A stretch of DNA of 64,000 bases, taken from Ligula intestinalis. Taxonomy: Eukaryota > Platyhelminthes > Cestoda > Diphyllobothriidea > Diphyllobothriidae. Below are positions 1 through 11,857 of this stretch, one piece after another (the first letter of the stretch is position 1; the number at the start of each line of letters is the position of its first letter). The notes below the pieces were generated by a model, which saw only the letters and a program-made list of their open reading frames with translations, was not told the origin of the DNA and did no database searches. Location: assembly GCA_036362985.1 (NCBI GenBank), contig JAYGXS010000008.1, positions 9,355,068 to 9,419,067 on the forward strand, given 5' to 3'. Made by a program: the position numbers and the translations under genes.

Positions 1-35
1 CGGTTTAGGTCAGAGGCTATTGACACTCCATGCTG
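1..35 (-). repeat. 5' module of the main SINE family, cut by the window edge
   Basis: The reverse complement matches the stretch just upstream of the tRNA-like part of the SINEs near 47,575 and 51,605 (shared core GTGTCAATA..CTGACCTAAACCGG). Only this leading module is inside the window. Confidence 0.5.
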
Positions 36-610
36 CACATTCAAGTGACCGCTAACGGCGAGACCCAAGGCAGAGCGGTACAGATGAGTCCCGCTAGTGG
101 TCACGTGAAAATTCATCAACGGGTGCCTACTGATTTGATTTCACCTAATCAACCAGTTTTATGCCTTAATTTGAAGGCGAAGGGTCTGAAATTAAGATAC
201 TTATTTGGAGCAGTAAGCAGTTGAAAATTAAGGAGAGGAACGCTACTGGACTGGCCTTATCAGGGGTTTGAAGCAAGATCGCCTGATTTGGTAACAGGAC
301 ATGCCATGTCCTGCGACCGCGATCAGTTTGGAATATTTAAAAACCTCGCACCCTCAACGAATAGACATATTACTTAATGCAGTGTATTCTAATACAGGCG
401 AAATTACGCTGATTAGATGCACCCCCTTAAGCGTGTTGCGGCCGCTTCGAGAATACACGGTTCCCCTAGCAGCCAAATGCGTGTGCTAATCGTACGTTCT
501 GCGAAGAGCGTTTGCGATGACCATTTAGCCGGCTGTGTAATCGGTTGTCGAGACACGCGTCATCCTTCTCCTACGCGTCTCATCGGCGGCCGGGCGTATG
601 CCTGTCCGTA
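36..610. other. No recognised feature
   Basis: Only short open frames (about 65 codons) with no recognisable motif and no match to other repeats in the window. Confidence 0.5.
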
Positions 611-2140
611 CTGAGTTACCAGTTGCTGGGGCAACAACCTGGCAAACTGGAGCCACTTGACGCCGCGTCAGCTACGAGGCTGGGAATTGCAGTTCTCTCT
701 CGCAGGCCACCGAGACGGGGGGAGGAGGTGAGCATGTGTGCCCTCTAAAGGGCAGCGTAGATGATTACCCATAATTACCACCATCTTCAGTTGCGGCAAC
801 CTCAGCCGTAATGACAGTGTCTTGCTTGTTGGCAGGTGCCCCAGGTGCTGTGTCGAGCAGGGCGGGAGCGCCGCTCTGCGTTACACATGGGAGATGATCG
901 GTGGCCCCGTCGCCGACGGCTCTGTTGCTGGAAAAGAACGGTGGGGAAAATCATTTGGCGGTATTATCACCGCGAAATAAAAATTATAACTGTTATAAGG
1001 AGGGTTTGGTAGATTTTAATTTAATCCTACTTGGGTTGATTAAACCACCCAGCCTACTCCACATATGGAATCCCCCACTACGGATACAGTAGGCTGACTG
1101 CCCAGGTAGGATTTCCTAAGAAATCATCTAAAATCCACCAGATGAACTACCAGACTATCCTTAATTATTCGGAAGGTTTGACAGATTTTCTTAATTCAGG
1201 TGACCCAATTGTAATCCAATAACGGAAATTTGTCTAAAAAATTCTGACTAAAATGTTTTTTATAAAAGAAAATTGCATGGTTGTCCATTCAATTGACAAT
1301 TAGATTTAATTATTAGGGAGGGGTTGACAGATTTGAATAATTCAGTTGATCCAACTATGAAAAATGCATGGCCTCGTTGGGATTCGAATTCTCATCGACA
1401 GGAAAGGCTTTAGTATAGCCAACGTCCTCCCAATTGATCTTGGGAGGGATACAAAAAGCCTTGAATTTAATTGTACTTGGGTCGATTTACACGCCCAGCC
1501 TACTGCACAATTTTCACAATTGGGTCAACTAAATTATTACAAAGCTATTGTGAATGCTTAGGACTTGCGGCTTCTTCGATGGCTCTCTGGTTCCAGTTGT
1601 CGACAGTTGTCAAATGTCTTAGGTGAAGACTTGGACTTCTCAAAATCGGAGGCTGTTTTCCATAGCGAGGAGTATGTCAGACAGCTCCAGGCTTATTTGT
1701 GGCTTAAAGCCCTCGATCTTGACACCTTTGCTGATGGTGCTAAACCTGCTGTTGAAACATTTGTTCGGTTGGATGTTCTGCTTAGCGCATAAGGTCTTGC
1801 GAATACGGCGAAGAAGCCCTTAACACCTTGAATCGTCGAGTATGTTTTCACCTCCGACTAATTGCCATGGCGATTAACGAGAAATTTAAGCCGTCCTCAA
1901 GAGAATTAGCGGATTATTCCACGAAGCGGTAGCATTGTAAGCCGGGGACAAGCCTCAGTGGATTTAAAAATGACCAAAATACCACAGGCTTTGGAAGTAG
2001 ATGATGAGAACTAAGACAGACAGTATAGCTACTTTAATGAGTCCATCTTATTAAATGTCAACCAAAATTCTTAAATGCGTTTTCGCTTGGAACTTTTTCC
2101 AAGTAGGGTAGCACTATTGATTATGATGTAACATACTCTA
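611..2140 (+). repeat. Composite repeat, copy A
   Basis: Direct copy of 2,344-4,265. The blocks match in order: 611-1135 with 2,344-2,890; 1,310-1,545 with 2,925-3,150; 1,555-1,925 with 3,704-4,090; 1,980-2,140 with 4,100-4,265. The third block carries a decayed frame (around 1,565-1,860) whose end, a VFTS-like tail before a stop, is shared with copy B, so this may be a relic protein of an unknown element. I do not recognise the family. The middle holds a tRNA-like module, suggesting a SINE fused to or inserted in a larger repeat. Confidence 0.7.
1355..1445 (-). repeat. tRNA-like SINE head within composite repeat A
   Basis: On the minus strand the stretch has an A-box-like segment and a B-box-like GAATTCGAATCCC followed by a GAGGCCATGCAT end. 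The arms are too degenerate for a working tRNA. Similar modules lie at 2,958-3,050 and 3,328-3,412. Confidence 0.5.
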
Positions 2141-2769
2141 AGGATACTTCAGTTACTCCACAAGGTCGGCTTTTTAATAAGTTTTATCAGACCATCTGCG
2201 AAAACAATACATGCTAAAAATGAAGTGATTAATAGGCATGACTTTTTCTTATGGTTCATTGACACCCTTAAATGATCAAGAATGTTTTATAAAAAAAATA
2301 AAGATTTAACATTTCTTTATGTAGGCGTTTGATAGCACACTACCCATCCTTGTTGAGTTGCCAGTTGCTGGGACAGCAACCTGGCACACTGGAGCCACTT
2401 GACGCCGCGTCAGCTACGAGGCTGGGAATTACAGTTCTCTCTCGCAGGCCAGCGAGAGGGGGAGGAGGTGAGCGTGTGTGCCCGCTAAAGGGCAGCGTAG
2501 ATGATTACCCATAATTACCACCATCTTCAATCTCGGAAACCTCAGCCGTAATGACAGTGTCTTGGTTGTTGGTAGGTGCCCCAGGTGCTTTGTCGAGCAG
2601 GGTGGGAGCGCCGCTGTGCATTACAAGTGGAAAGAGAGATAATCGGTGGTCCCATCGCCGAGAGCTCCGTTGAGCGTTGCTGGGCTGGAACGGTGGAGAA
2701 AAAAATTTGATGGTAGCATTATTATCGAGAAATAAAAACGAAAACTATTATAAGGATGGTTTGATAGAC

Positions 2770-3318
2770 CTGAATTTAATCACACTTGGGTTGATTTGCG
2801 TGCCTGACCTACTGCACGCAGGCAATCCACCTCTACGGATACAAAAAGCTGACTGTCCAGGCAGGATTTCCAAAACAATCATATAGAATCCGCTACTAGG
2901 CTCACTTAATTATTAGGAAATGTTTGGTAGAGGTTTACTTAATTCCGTTGACCCAATTATGAGAAATGCATGGCCTCGGTAGGATTCGATCCCATATCAG
3001 CAGTGAGGACTTTATTACAGCCAATTTTCAAGCAATTGAGCTACGAAAGCACGCAGAACACTTTGAATTGAATCACATTTGGGTCGATTTACCCGCCCAG
3101 CCTAGTGCACAATTTTCACAATTGTGTCAATTTATTATTCAAATCTGCTATACCCTTCTGATAATAAAATATGCCCGGTAGTCATCTGGTGGATTGTAGA
3201 TGATTGCTTAGGAAATCCCGCTTGGGCAGAAGTCAGCTTACTGCATCCGTATTGGTTGATTCCATGCGTGCAGTAGGTTGGGCAGTTAAATCGACCCAAG
3301 TTTGATTAAATTCACGGC
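2770..3318. repeat. Inverted repeat arms 2,770-2,890 and 3,197-3,318
   Basis: The right arm is the imperfect reverse complement of the left arm over about 120 bases, including a CTGCACGCA / TGCGTGCAG core and a GGAAATCC block. The spacer holds a minus-strand tRNA-like module and a plus-strand one lies just beyond, so this looks like two copies of one SINE inserted tail to tail. Confidence 0.65.
2958..3050 (-). repeat. tRNA-like SINE head within composite repeat B
   Basis: Minus-strand GTAGCTCAATTG (A box) and GGGATCGAATCCTACC (B box), ending GAGGCCATGCAT. The anticodon and variable region is too long for a normal tRNA. Confidence 0.55.
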
Positions 3319-3327
3319 TCTCAGCGT

Positions 3328-3412
3328 GCCCGCGTAGCTCAATTGGTAGAGCGTTAGCTGCGGACGAGCCCTCCATGCTGATGTGGGTTCGAATGCCACC
3401 GAGGCCACGCAT
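3328..3412 (+). repeat. tRNA-like SINE head
   Basis: It carries GTAGCTCAATTGGTAGAGC (D arm and A box) and GTGGGTTCGAATGCC (T arm and B box), ending CGAGGCCACGC. Acceptor pairing is incomplete (about five of seven) and the anticodon region is expanded, so it is better read as a tRNA-derived SINE head than a functional tRNA gene. Confidence 0.6.
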
Positions 3413-3594
3413 TTTTTACAATTGAGTCAATTGAACAATTATAACACATATTGCCTTTTTTCCTGCCGCAGCTTCTTTCCAACATCTAAACCACCAAAAG
3501 TTACACTCCCCACTCCCTCGGCCCTCCCTCCAAAAACCTCTGTGTTCTGTGTTCAAATATGCTTGTGCAACTCTTCTTGCCTTGAGTTGGGTAA

Positions 3595-3690
3595 CTCAGA
3601 AGAGGACGATGCGGTCAGTGTAACAAGAGGTTAATTGACCTGACGCTTCGGATTTTCATTCGAACACATCATCAGAGAGACAGTCGCAGA
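3595..3690 (-). mobile_element. PLE terminal module, degenerate
   Basis: Matches the recurrent PLE end: a CAGAAGA..GATGCGGTCA block, then CCTGACGCTTCGGATT and CATCATCAGAG. The same order recurs at 5,613, 41,935, 56,195 and 63,889. Confidence 0.55.
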
Positions 3691-4237
3691 TAAGGGTGTT
3701 TTTTGGGAATGCTTAGGACCTGCGGCTTCTTCGAGGGCTTTCTGGTTCCAGTTGTCGACAGTTATAAACGGGATTGGTTGTAGACTTGGCGGTGGTTCTC
3801 CATGGTGAGGACCATGTCAGGAACATCCAAGCTCAGTTGTAGCTTAAAGCCCTCGATCTTGATGCTCTTGAGGATTGTGTTAAGCCTCCTGTTGAAAAAT
3901 TCGTCCGGTCGGGTTTCCCGCTTGGCGCAGAAGTTGAATGCGAATACGACGAAGACGCAATTAACACCCTGAGACGCGTCGACTACGTTTTCACCTCCAA
4001 CTAATTGCCATGGCGATTAACGAGGAATTTAAGCCGTTCTCAAGTGAATTAGCGGATTAGCCCATGAAGCGGTAGCAGTGTGAGAGCAGAGGACAAGCCC
4101 CACGAAAAACACGTCAGATTTGGTTGTAGTTTGTGAGAAATAAGCCAGAAAATATAGCTACTGCAATAAAACAATCTTAGGAAATTCGAACCAACATTTT
4201 CAAATGCGTTTTCTATTGGAAAGTAATTCTAAGTAGG

Positions 4238-5225
4238 ATGATAATACTGATTATAATGCAACACAATCTCATTCTGTTTAACTACGTCATTGACTGGATT
4301 CTCGGCAAGGCCTTACACGAAGAGGACGGTGTTGAGCTTGCACCCGGACGCCGACCAACTGATCTTGACTACGCCGATGATATTGTGTTGTTAGCCGCAA
4401 GCTTTGGCGGTCTACAGTCAGTAGTTTCGTGGTTAAATTAGATTGCTATGTCGGTTGGCATGTCCATAAATTCCGGAAAGACGAAGTTGTTCTCGACCTG
4501 CATCCCTGATCAGGAGAAGGCATCCCTGGGGATTAATGGCCATCAACTTGAAGAAGTAGGCAGCTTTAAATACCTCGGGGCGAGACTGCTACCGTATGGG
4601 CAGAGCAAGGAAGACATTGTCTCCCGTATAGATGCTGCTCGATGGGTTTTCTCCATCCTTCGAAAGCGCCTATGGATCCGACGTGAAATCTCCATCGCCA
4701 CGACGATTCGTGCATATCGTGCATCAATCCGGTCAGTCCACCTCCTCTATGAATGTAAATGCTGGTCTGTGTGCGCTGAAGATGAGCGAAGACTGGAGGT
4801 CTTTGACCACGGGTGCCTGAGGACAATCCTGCGCATTAAGTACAGCGACTTCATCTCAAATGAGCCAGTCCGCACCCGCTGCGATCGTATCACGAGATAA
4901 CTCAGGCCGTTCAAGAAAGGCGACTGAAGTGGTTTGGACACGTTCTCTGTCGTCCGCCCCACGAGCTTAGCTATGTTGTCCTCGACCCGGCGCTGCAGCC
5001 CACCTGGAAACGTCGAAGAGGAGGGCAACTGAAGACTTGGCTCGACCCCGTCCGTCAAGACATGGAAGCGGTTCTTGGACCTTCTATCTTCGGTCTCAGT
5101 TGCTGGAGAAGAGACTGAGTGGAGCTTTCCAGATCCGCTGCCGCCAATCGCCACGTGTTGGAGGTACCGTTAGTGACATCATTGAGGTCGGCCAGATCAG
5201 GCATGATCACAGCCGTAACAAGTAC
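4238..5225 (+). mobile_element. Non-LTR retrotransposon (RTE/CR1-type), 3' end of reverse transcriptase, broken
   Basis: The frame carries the polymerase motif YADDIVLLA (from 4,370), then a GKTK motif, FKYLGARL, and the trailing signature of this retroelement class (RRLEVFDHGCLR, then RRLKWFGHVL and RRRGGQLKTW). The class copies its RNA by target-primed reverse transcription. Only the C-terminal part is present; the endonuclease and early polymerase are missing. An in-frame TAG interrupts at 4,439-4,441. The frame shifts near 4,885 and ends with TGA at 5,116-5,118, so the copy is dead. The piece after the stop (5,160-5,222) matches a minus-strand tail at 49,940-50,180. The assignment to RTE versus CR1 is uncertain. 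Confidence 0.85.
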
Positions 5226-5612
5226 AAGTAAGTACAACACAATCTCAGGATATTTCAGTTTTTCCAGAGTGTTACAGCAGTGTTATGCTGCAGGAAGGAC
5301 GCGGATGACAGAGCCTTCCCATTAAATAAATACTTGCACATATCAATGCGGTTGCAGACGTAGAAGTACGCGTGTGATTCAGGGGTGGCGGCATACAGAC
5401 AATGGTGACGTACGATGGTGAAAAAAGGGGCCCAGCGTGAATAAATACCCGGGTGGCTCGGCAGAGATTGGCTTATAAAGACAGTGATTGAGTTTCGTTA
5501 AATCTGGGCAACTGTGAATGGGTATGTTTCTGATCGCGGGTGTGTGTTATGAGGTGCTCGACCGCTGCGAACGACGACGACGACGTCTATTTCTACCAAA
5601 AAAGATGGATTT

Positions 5613-5815
5613 AAGATGAAGATGCGATCGCTGGGACTTTTATTCGCCTGACGTTTCGAAATCCGTTGCGGATTCTTCATCAGAGCCATCAGCAAAAAAA
5701 TACCAGCAGACCCGGTTCTGCTACTGTTTTCTTCTGATAGCTCTGATGAAGAATCCGTAACGGATGTCGAAACGTAAGGCGAATAAAAGTCCCAGCGATC
5801 GCATCTTCATCTTTT
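5613..5815. mobile_element. Head-to-head pair of PLE terminal modules (palindrome)
   Basis: Arms 5,613-5,696 (minus) and about 5,737-5,815 (plus) are near-perfect reverse complements separated by about 40 bases. Each reads CTGATGAAGAATCCG, a short stem, CGAAACGT and GGCGAATAAAAGTCCC, ending in GATCGCATCTTCATC. The AATAAA inside may serve as a poly(A) signal. The module recurs at least nine times in the window. Confidence 0.75.
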
Positions 5816-8735
5816 CACTTATTTCCTAGAACTCGCAAGCTCGCTTTTAGTGGCAATTCATTTGGGCGTGATGTGCTCCGATTAGCCGGACGATGGTGAC
5901 CGCTTACCCTTCACGAGCCCTTAACTTATGCACAGATCCGGTTTCTGCACAGGTGGCTTGAAAATAACGTGCTACCTACAAAACAATCGGTGAACACGGA
6001 GCTGGTGAGAGTCGCCATGTTGCAGCACGACCAAAGAATGACCCATTTGCTCCTTTAATATTGACAAGCAAGGCTGCACAATACCATCAGATACTTGACA
6101 AGGAAAAGACCGGGTGCTGTGATTTAATGGGCAAAGACAGCAGAAGTCCGCTTCAGCAGAGAGTGATTGAACGAGCCCGCGAAGAGTAAGCGATTCGCAA
6201 AGTAGCACTGGAGAACAAATTGCGCAAACTGCGTAACCCAACGTCATCCACAACCGACACACTGGTATACAACCTGCCGTCCAAGGCACCGACGAAGGAA
6301 CAAGCACGGGTTCTGCAGCGCGAAGCCTCATTCAATACCTGTTAACATGATTGCAGCTGTGGAACCGGTTATTAATCAGACAGAAGGGACGGAAGAGACA
6401 AAGAAGCTTATCTGACACCATACATCATCCCTCTCCAGCCACAGAAAGTGCTCCCCAAGGTCGAACGCATTGCACTAAGAGCACTTAAGGTGGATTTAAT
6501 TGTAACTCACGCGTCAATTTGTTTAGAGAGAATCAGGTCTGCGCTGCATATGCTTCACCTCTTTTCCCTCTCATATTTTCCGTGTTCAAATGACAGGGTG
6601 AAGTCAAGATAACCAGAGGTGGGAGCAGACTCAGTGACAAGACTCAGGCAGACTACACCTGCTACATTTTTGGCACCCAGATCCTACCTTCATGAGAGCT
6701 GCCCTCAAGTAGGAAACTTTTAGAGTACGTCACATCTATTAAATTGACGATTGCGTTGATTCACATGAGGATTGACTCACTGGCACCGAGTTCGCTCTCT
6801 TTTACCTCTTCCAGGCACCAGTCCACTGCCCGAGGTGGTCAGGCATCTGATGAGGTGCTATACATTCACATGCGAAATGGACAATTTTACAATTGTTAAG
6901 GGAAATGTAGGAGAACACCTTTGGGCTCCCTAATGGTAACAAAATAGCCAGAAAATGCATAGATACATAGGAAAAATTCTAAAAAGAGGTTGTTTACATA
7001 ATCACGTGTGACAAGCGAGCAGCCGTCGGTTAGTTGAAAAGAGTAAACATACGCAACTACTCACTTGTTATGAGTAGTGTAAATGCACATAATTGGTATG
7101 GTTGCATACGTTAGTGGGGAGCTTGATGCCTATCAAGTTTGCTACCAAATGAATTCACATAGAGGGAGAGAACAACAGCACTACATACTGTTACTGGAGA
7201 AGACTGGCGTCCACCCATCCTTGCTTTATCTGAGCGTAGTTTTAGGGAATGGCCATGCACAGTCGGCGTGTTGAGGGAAGAGTTTCGAGGGCACCACCGC
7301 ATAAAAATGCTTGAATTATAAACTTGCGGGTGTGGTTTTCGATAGATAAAATCCTTCCCAAAAATTTTTATACTTATTTTGTTGTAAAACGGCCCGAAAG
7401 AGGCAAACATTACCACAGAAGGAAGCAGAGATGAGACTGTGCAGTCCAAAAAAAGATTGCACGAATCCCACAGATGTGTACACTTTTCGTGACTCACTAT
7501 CCTCTCATCTTATCATTTCCACTGCGTTACGGTTCAGCTCGCTCCCAGCTTATACCCGTTGTACTTCTACGAGATGTAAACGACACACTAATGGCTAACG
7601 CAAAGAAACTTTATTGAGGCAAAAATGCGAAAAAATTACAATGAACTACCGATGTGAGTGGTTAGCTCCTTGTATTAGTAATCAAAAAGCATATGCTGAA
7701 CGAAGGAAACTTTTCTGGGTGGGGTTTCGTGCGGCTACCATGCAATATAAATGGGAATGTTCCACACCTAATGAGCGCCTGGTTCATGAGCATTATCGGC
7801 TCCTACGGCCCCTGGAACTGCTTCAACGCTCAGTCGATTACAGGAATAAGTAAGATGTATGCATGCATCAATAAGTAAAATTAATCAATAACATCGTTAA
7901 TAAGCAAAGAAGGCTTGTAGGAAGATCGAGTTTTACTCGTGAATTTTCAAGAAGGTTCCACCGACCGGTAGTCGGACTAAGTGAGAAATGGGGGCTGGGA
8001 TTATCGCGCTAGAGGTTTTCGGGCAAAGTTTACGTCGAACAGGAGGGGCGGTTGGGGCGAGACGAACGCCGCTGCGATGGGTGCGGGGATGCGAATGTTT
8101 AGATTGTGGGCCACGTGTCCGGGGGTGGGGGTGCAGCATCAATGAACTTCTACTTGGCCGAGCACGGGATAGACTATTGTTGTTTCACGCTGGATGCAAG
8201 TTATGGGACCATGGGTGATGTGAATCAAGATCCACGTGTCTGCTGATGCTGTTTGCGTCGGAGTGCCAAGCTTTGAGACATTTTTGGGCCGGCGCAACTA
8301 CTTCAATTCCGTCCGGATTGAAGCATTGGGCACAACTAATAGCGTGCGCAAACACGAGACACAATGGGCCACTTCTTCTGATGGCCAGCCAGCCTATGTT
8401 CATTGATACGCTGACAACTCGTTAACTGAGCAGAAGCTCGCCAATCGAAACAGATTTTCTGCCAGTGGCTCGTTCGCTACGTATAATGCTCGTAGATGGG
8501 ACTGCTCGCCTTCCGAGGCTTCACTATACTTAAGTTGGCACGAAAATTGAGGACCGGAATCGAGGCCAACTCCTTGTGTGTATGAAAAGACTGAAAAGAC
8601 CAAACAGGCCAAGAACCCGCTGATCGCAGACGTTATCCGTTGGGGATGGAGTAATGCGAAGGCGAGTATATGGTCACTTACATGCTTACCGCTCTAAACT
8701 TCGTAGACGAACGTCCACGGACCGCTCCGCCTTTG
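5816..8735. other. No recognised gene
   Basis: Scattered open frames below 130 codons on both strands, with no domain motif I can name and no clear match to other repeats here. Confidence 0.5.
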
Positions 8736-8890
8736 AGCTTGTGGCTCAGTGGTTATGGCGTCAGAGTCTGATCAAAAGTGATCGCGAGTTTGAGGCTCGG
8801 ATAATGCACTACTTGGGCCTGAATATGGTTGGCTGACGGCGGCTAATAAACCAAAAATGGCCATCCTAGTCATTGCCGGAATAACTATCT
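8736..8890 (+). repeat. tRNA-derived SINE
   Basis: TGGCTCAGTGGTTATGGCG (A box) and GATCGCGAGTTTGAGGCTC (B box) followed by the shared body ATATGGTTGGCTGACGGCGG, GGCTAATAAACC and AATGGCCATCCTAG. This body order defines the main SINE family of the window. Confidence 0.75.
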
Positions 8891-9846
8891 ACTCTAAACT
8901 TCCCACTACGGGTTTTTTGTTGAGGTCTGAAACCTACTGACCAAACAGAGCTCGAGACAGCTGCTTCCGGTTTAGATCAAGACAGCGTGCATTTGATGCT
9001 TCCGTTCGGGGGGGGGGGAGGGTGGGTGCGGGTCAATTTGTCTTGATATCTTAATATCGCATCTCCCCAACATTTAATGTCCTCCACCAGATGTTTCCTC
9101 AGATCTGTCTTTATATTTAATGGCCTTCGGTCGTGAGGCCCGAATCCTAGTTATTCTCTGTCCAAGTGCTCCAGTTTCTCACTACAAAGCTCGTTTATTT
9201 TATGACATGGAAAAAATTGTCCGGCCTCTTGAAGTAGTAGTTTAACGTCTGTGAGCCGTGTCGTAAATTTGCGCAGCATCCTCTTCGGAAGTAAAACAAG
9301 AGTTCCCATATTATAAACCTTTCACAATTACAACCATAGGTACTCTTACTCTCACCCAGATTACCTATGCTACTCCTGCCAATGCTACTCGTGATGCTAA
9401 GATTACTGCAATTATCCTTCGTACCACTACGAATAGGTCGAAATTGGTAAAGGAGACATATGGTCGATCACTGGAACAAAATTAATTTTCTGCTGAGCTT
9501 TCGAGCTCTTACAAGAGCCCATCGTCAGAGGTGGAGAAACAGTAACAAATGTGGAAGCTACTTGGGGCGTGTGTACAATAACTAAAATTTTGAACGTGCA
9601 GAAAATCAATAATTGTGTGTGCTGCCGACTTGCCACTGAGGGCTGTGATAGCCTGTGCCAGTAGGCAAGCTCGACAAGTTAGGTGGAAATATTTACAGAA
9701 ATAGAATCGTCAACAAAACAAGTAATAGTTATGGTGCGAGGGATGGGCAATTAAAAAAGTCATAGGAGAAGGGAAGGAGGATGAGAAGAGAGGGATTATG
9801 TAGGCTTGAGCGCCAAATGGCCACGTCAGCATCGAAATTGGGATGA
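8891..9846. other. No recognised gene; short poly-G tract
   Basis: A run of ten G at 9,009-9,018 inside a G-rich stretch is the only notable sequence. Confidence 0.5.
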
Positions 9847-10788
9847 TTATGGAGGATTTTTGGCCAATTGATTACGGCGGGCGTCTGGATGTGATCGCCT
9901 GCAATAGCGTAAGGCCCTGTACACTGGCGCCAATTCGACACATCTGTTGACCGAATTCTCATCCGTGGACAAGGCTTCGATAAATTCTCTGCTCGTCTTG
10001 TTTCCTGCGTTGGCGAGTACCTTGACGGCAGCGAAGTTGAACTCATGGCCTGCTTCGTAGGTGTGAGTTGCAACTTATGATGATTCGTCGCCTAGTCGCA
10101 CGGCCTGCTTGTGTTCACGTATACGCGATCCGAGCATGCGTTCCATTTGACCTGTATAATTACAGGGACAGTTTAGGCATGGGATGCGATATACTACACC
10201 AGATTGTTCATTCTGCGTAAGCCGGCCTTTTATTTTCATCACTCTGCTGCGCATTGTAGCTTTGGGTCTGTGTACAATTCCAACACCTAGTCCCGCAGCG
10301 ATGCGCTCAGTCGCTTCTGAGACGTCCTTTATGTATGGCAGAGCGTGCCATATCTTCGGTGGTTCTTCTGTTTGGGTCCTCCGGGGCCGAACGCGTAGGC
10401 ATCGGTTTATAAATGCTTTTGGATAACCTTTCCGCATGAACTGGTCACGGAGATATCTGGCCTCGCGTGCCTTTGCCTTTGGTTTACGGTAGTGGGTCTG
10501 GATGCATTTGAAGAGTGTTTTTACACAGCTCCGTTTGTGAGCAACTGGATGGTTACTGTGAAAACTTAGGAGTTGTGTTGTGTTCGTCGCCTTCCTGTAA
10601 ACCATCGTCTCGAATTCACCATTGGGTGTTCTCTTGACGAGGACATCAAGGAAAGGCAGCAGCTGCGCTTTTTCTTCTTCCCGTGTAAATTGTATGTCAG
10701 GAAATATTCCATTGAGCAAGTCATGGAAGTTTTGCAGCATATTTCTCTTGATGATGACAAACGTGTCGTCGACGTAGCGGCGCTAGAA
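9847..10788 (-). mobile_element. PLE lineage 2: end of reverse transcriptase plus GIY-YIG endonuclease, inactivated
   Basis: Read on the minus strand, the fragment opens with the polymerase motif RRYVDD, continues through a finger/thumb region with LPFLDVLVKR and YRKATNTTQ, and reaches a GIY-YIG-like endonuclease (VVYRIPCLNCPCNYTGQ, then REHKQAVR and THTYEAGHEFNF). This is the usual PLE order: reverse transcriptase, linker, nuclease. In-frame stops sit just before RRYVDD (near 10,788) and at 10,075-10,077; the frame then reads on to 9,847. The first stop lies where a Trp codon is expected, so a point mutation is likely. Relatives of this lineage lie at 19,180, 27,325 and 29,960. Confidence 0.85.
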
Positions 10789-10904
10789 GACAGGCTCGTG
10801 TTGGGCGAAGGCGATGTTTCCCCATAGGACACGGAAATAGGAACAGTCCTCCGCCCTGCCCTTCCCACGTAATGCAGATAGCTTTGAATTAACTGTCAGG
10901 AGAG

Positions 10905-10990
10905 GTAAATGATCCCGTGTCATAGTTCTGACGATAACTCCAACCCAAACCTTAGCAGACACCCTAATCTTAACGCTAACCTAAACTTCC
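10905..10990 (+). repeat. Degenerate telomere-like tract
   Basis: Runs of CCTAAN / CTTAAC-like hexamers with frequent mismatches. Comparable tracts lie at 15,075, 17,840 (opposite strand), 28,270 and 49,980 (opposite strand). The last sits in a LINE tail, which suggests a transposon origin. Confidence 0.45.
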
Positions 10991-11224
10991 TAGGAAGTTA
11001 GCCCAAAGCCACCTTTATGACGGGCGATTCCTGTGTCTGTGCTCCGCCGGGGATGGGGGCGGGGCCTATAAGCAATCACTACCCCCTTCTGTTGGGCATA
11101 ACCTCGCCTTATCCGTCGGACACTCTAACATAACTGGCCCCTTATGGTTCAGGTGTGAACTGACCTCCCAACATAAATGATAGTAGATAAAAGATAGCCT
11201 TATCGCGTCGAACGACCAAAGGAT

Positions 11225-11850
11225 CGTTGCTACGACCTTGTTGTCATGCCAGAGGACACGCCCACTCCTGCGCGTATTGGGTTACAACCCTTCTCCCACT
11301 CTTCACCTATGCCACATGCCACAGCTCGAACAAGGCGATTTGATGGTCCTCACCCCCTGAAAACCTTGTTTATACGATCACCAGGCCTTGGCGACGGGAC
11401 GCGATGGGAATTTTGGCACACGTTTAGCTAATCTCGCTGCGCCCGACGGTGTCACGACCCCTAGGCGAAGTGACTGCACTGTGGTAACTAGAACCAACAA
11501 CAGGGGGTTGACAACAGGCTGCCCATGTCACCTACACGGTGGGTTCACAAATCTGACCTGATCATAGGGGGTGAGGAATGGACATGTTTGTTTCGCCCGG
11601 GAACTCAGAGGCCACACGGGCTCTCGCGACGAGGCGATTATGCATCAGTAACCACGAGGTGTTTTTTCGGGTTCATTCAAGTTTTGGTTCCTCGACCGAC
11701 CAGAAATGACTATGCCAGTGTTGTCTATCCTGTTTCTCTGAAGCTACCCTTGAATTAATGAATGGAATGGAGAGGCCGTGACAAAATTTGTATACATTAC
11801 GAGGAGACAGCAAGATGAGGATGAGACTAGGAGTAGTAGTAACGTAGAGA
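11225..11850 (+). repeat. Tandem duplication, unit 1
   Basis: Aligns end to end with 11,858-12,465: shared blocks GACACGCCCACTCC, TTTGATGGTCCTCACC, TGTCACGACCC..AGGCGAAGTGACTGCACT and GGTGGGTTCACAAATCTGAC. Indels between copies are small. No coding motif seen. Confidence 0.8.
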
Positions 11851-11857
11851 CTAAGGC

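Larger units (their letters stand above)
2344..4265 (+). repeat. Composite repeat, copy B
   Basis: Second copy of the unit at 611-2,140. It is longer because 3,190-3,700 adds an inverted segment, a third tRNA-like module and a PLE end. The relic frame in its last third (3,900-4,010) ends in a run containing EYDEDAINTL and VDYVFTSN before a stop. It closes where the LINE reverse transcriptase begins. Confidence 0.7.

Noticed and set aside
3328..3412. Possible functional tRNA gene
   Set aside because: Good A and B boxes, but imperfect acceptor pairing, an oversized anticodon region and related degenerate copies nearby: a SINE head.
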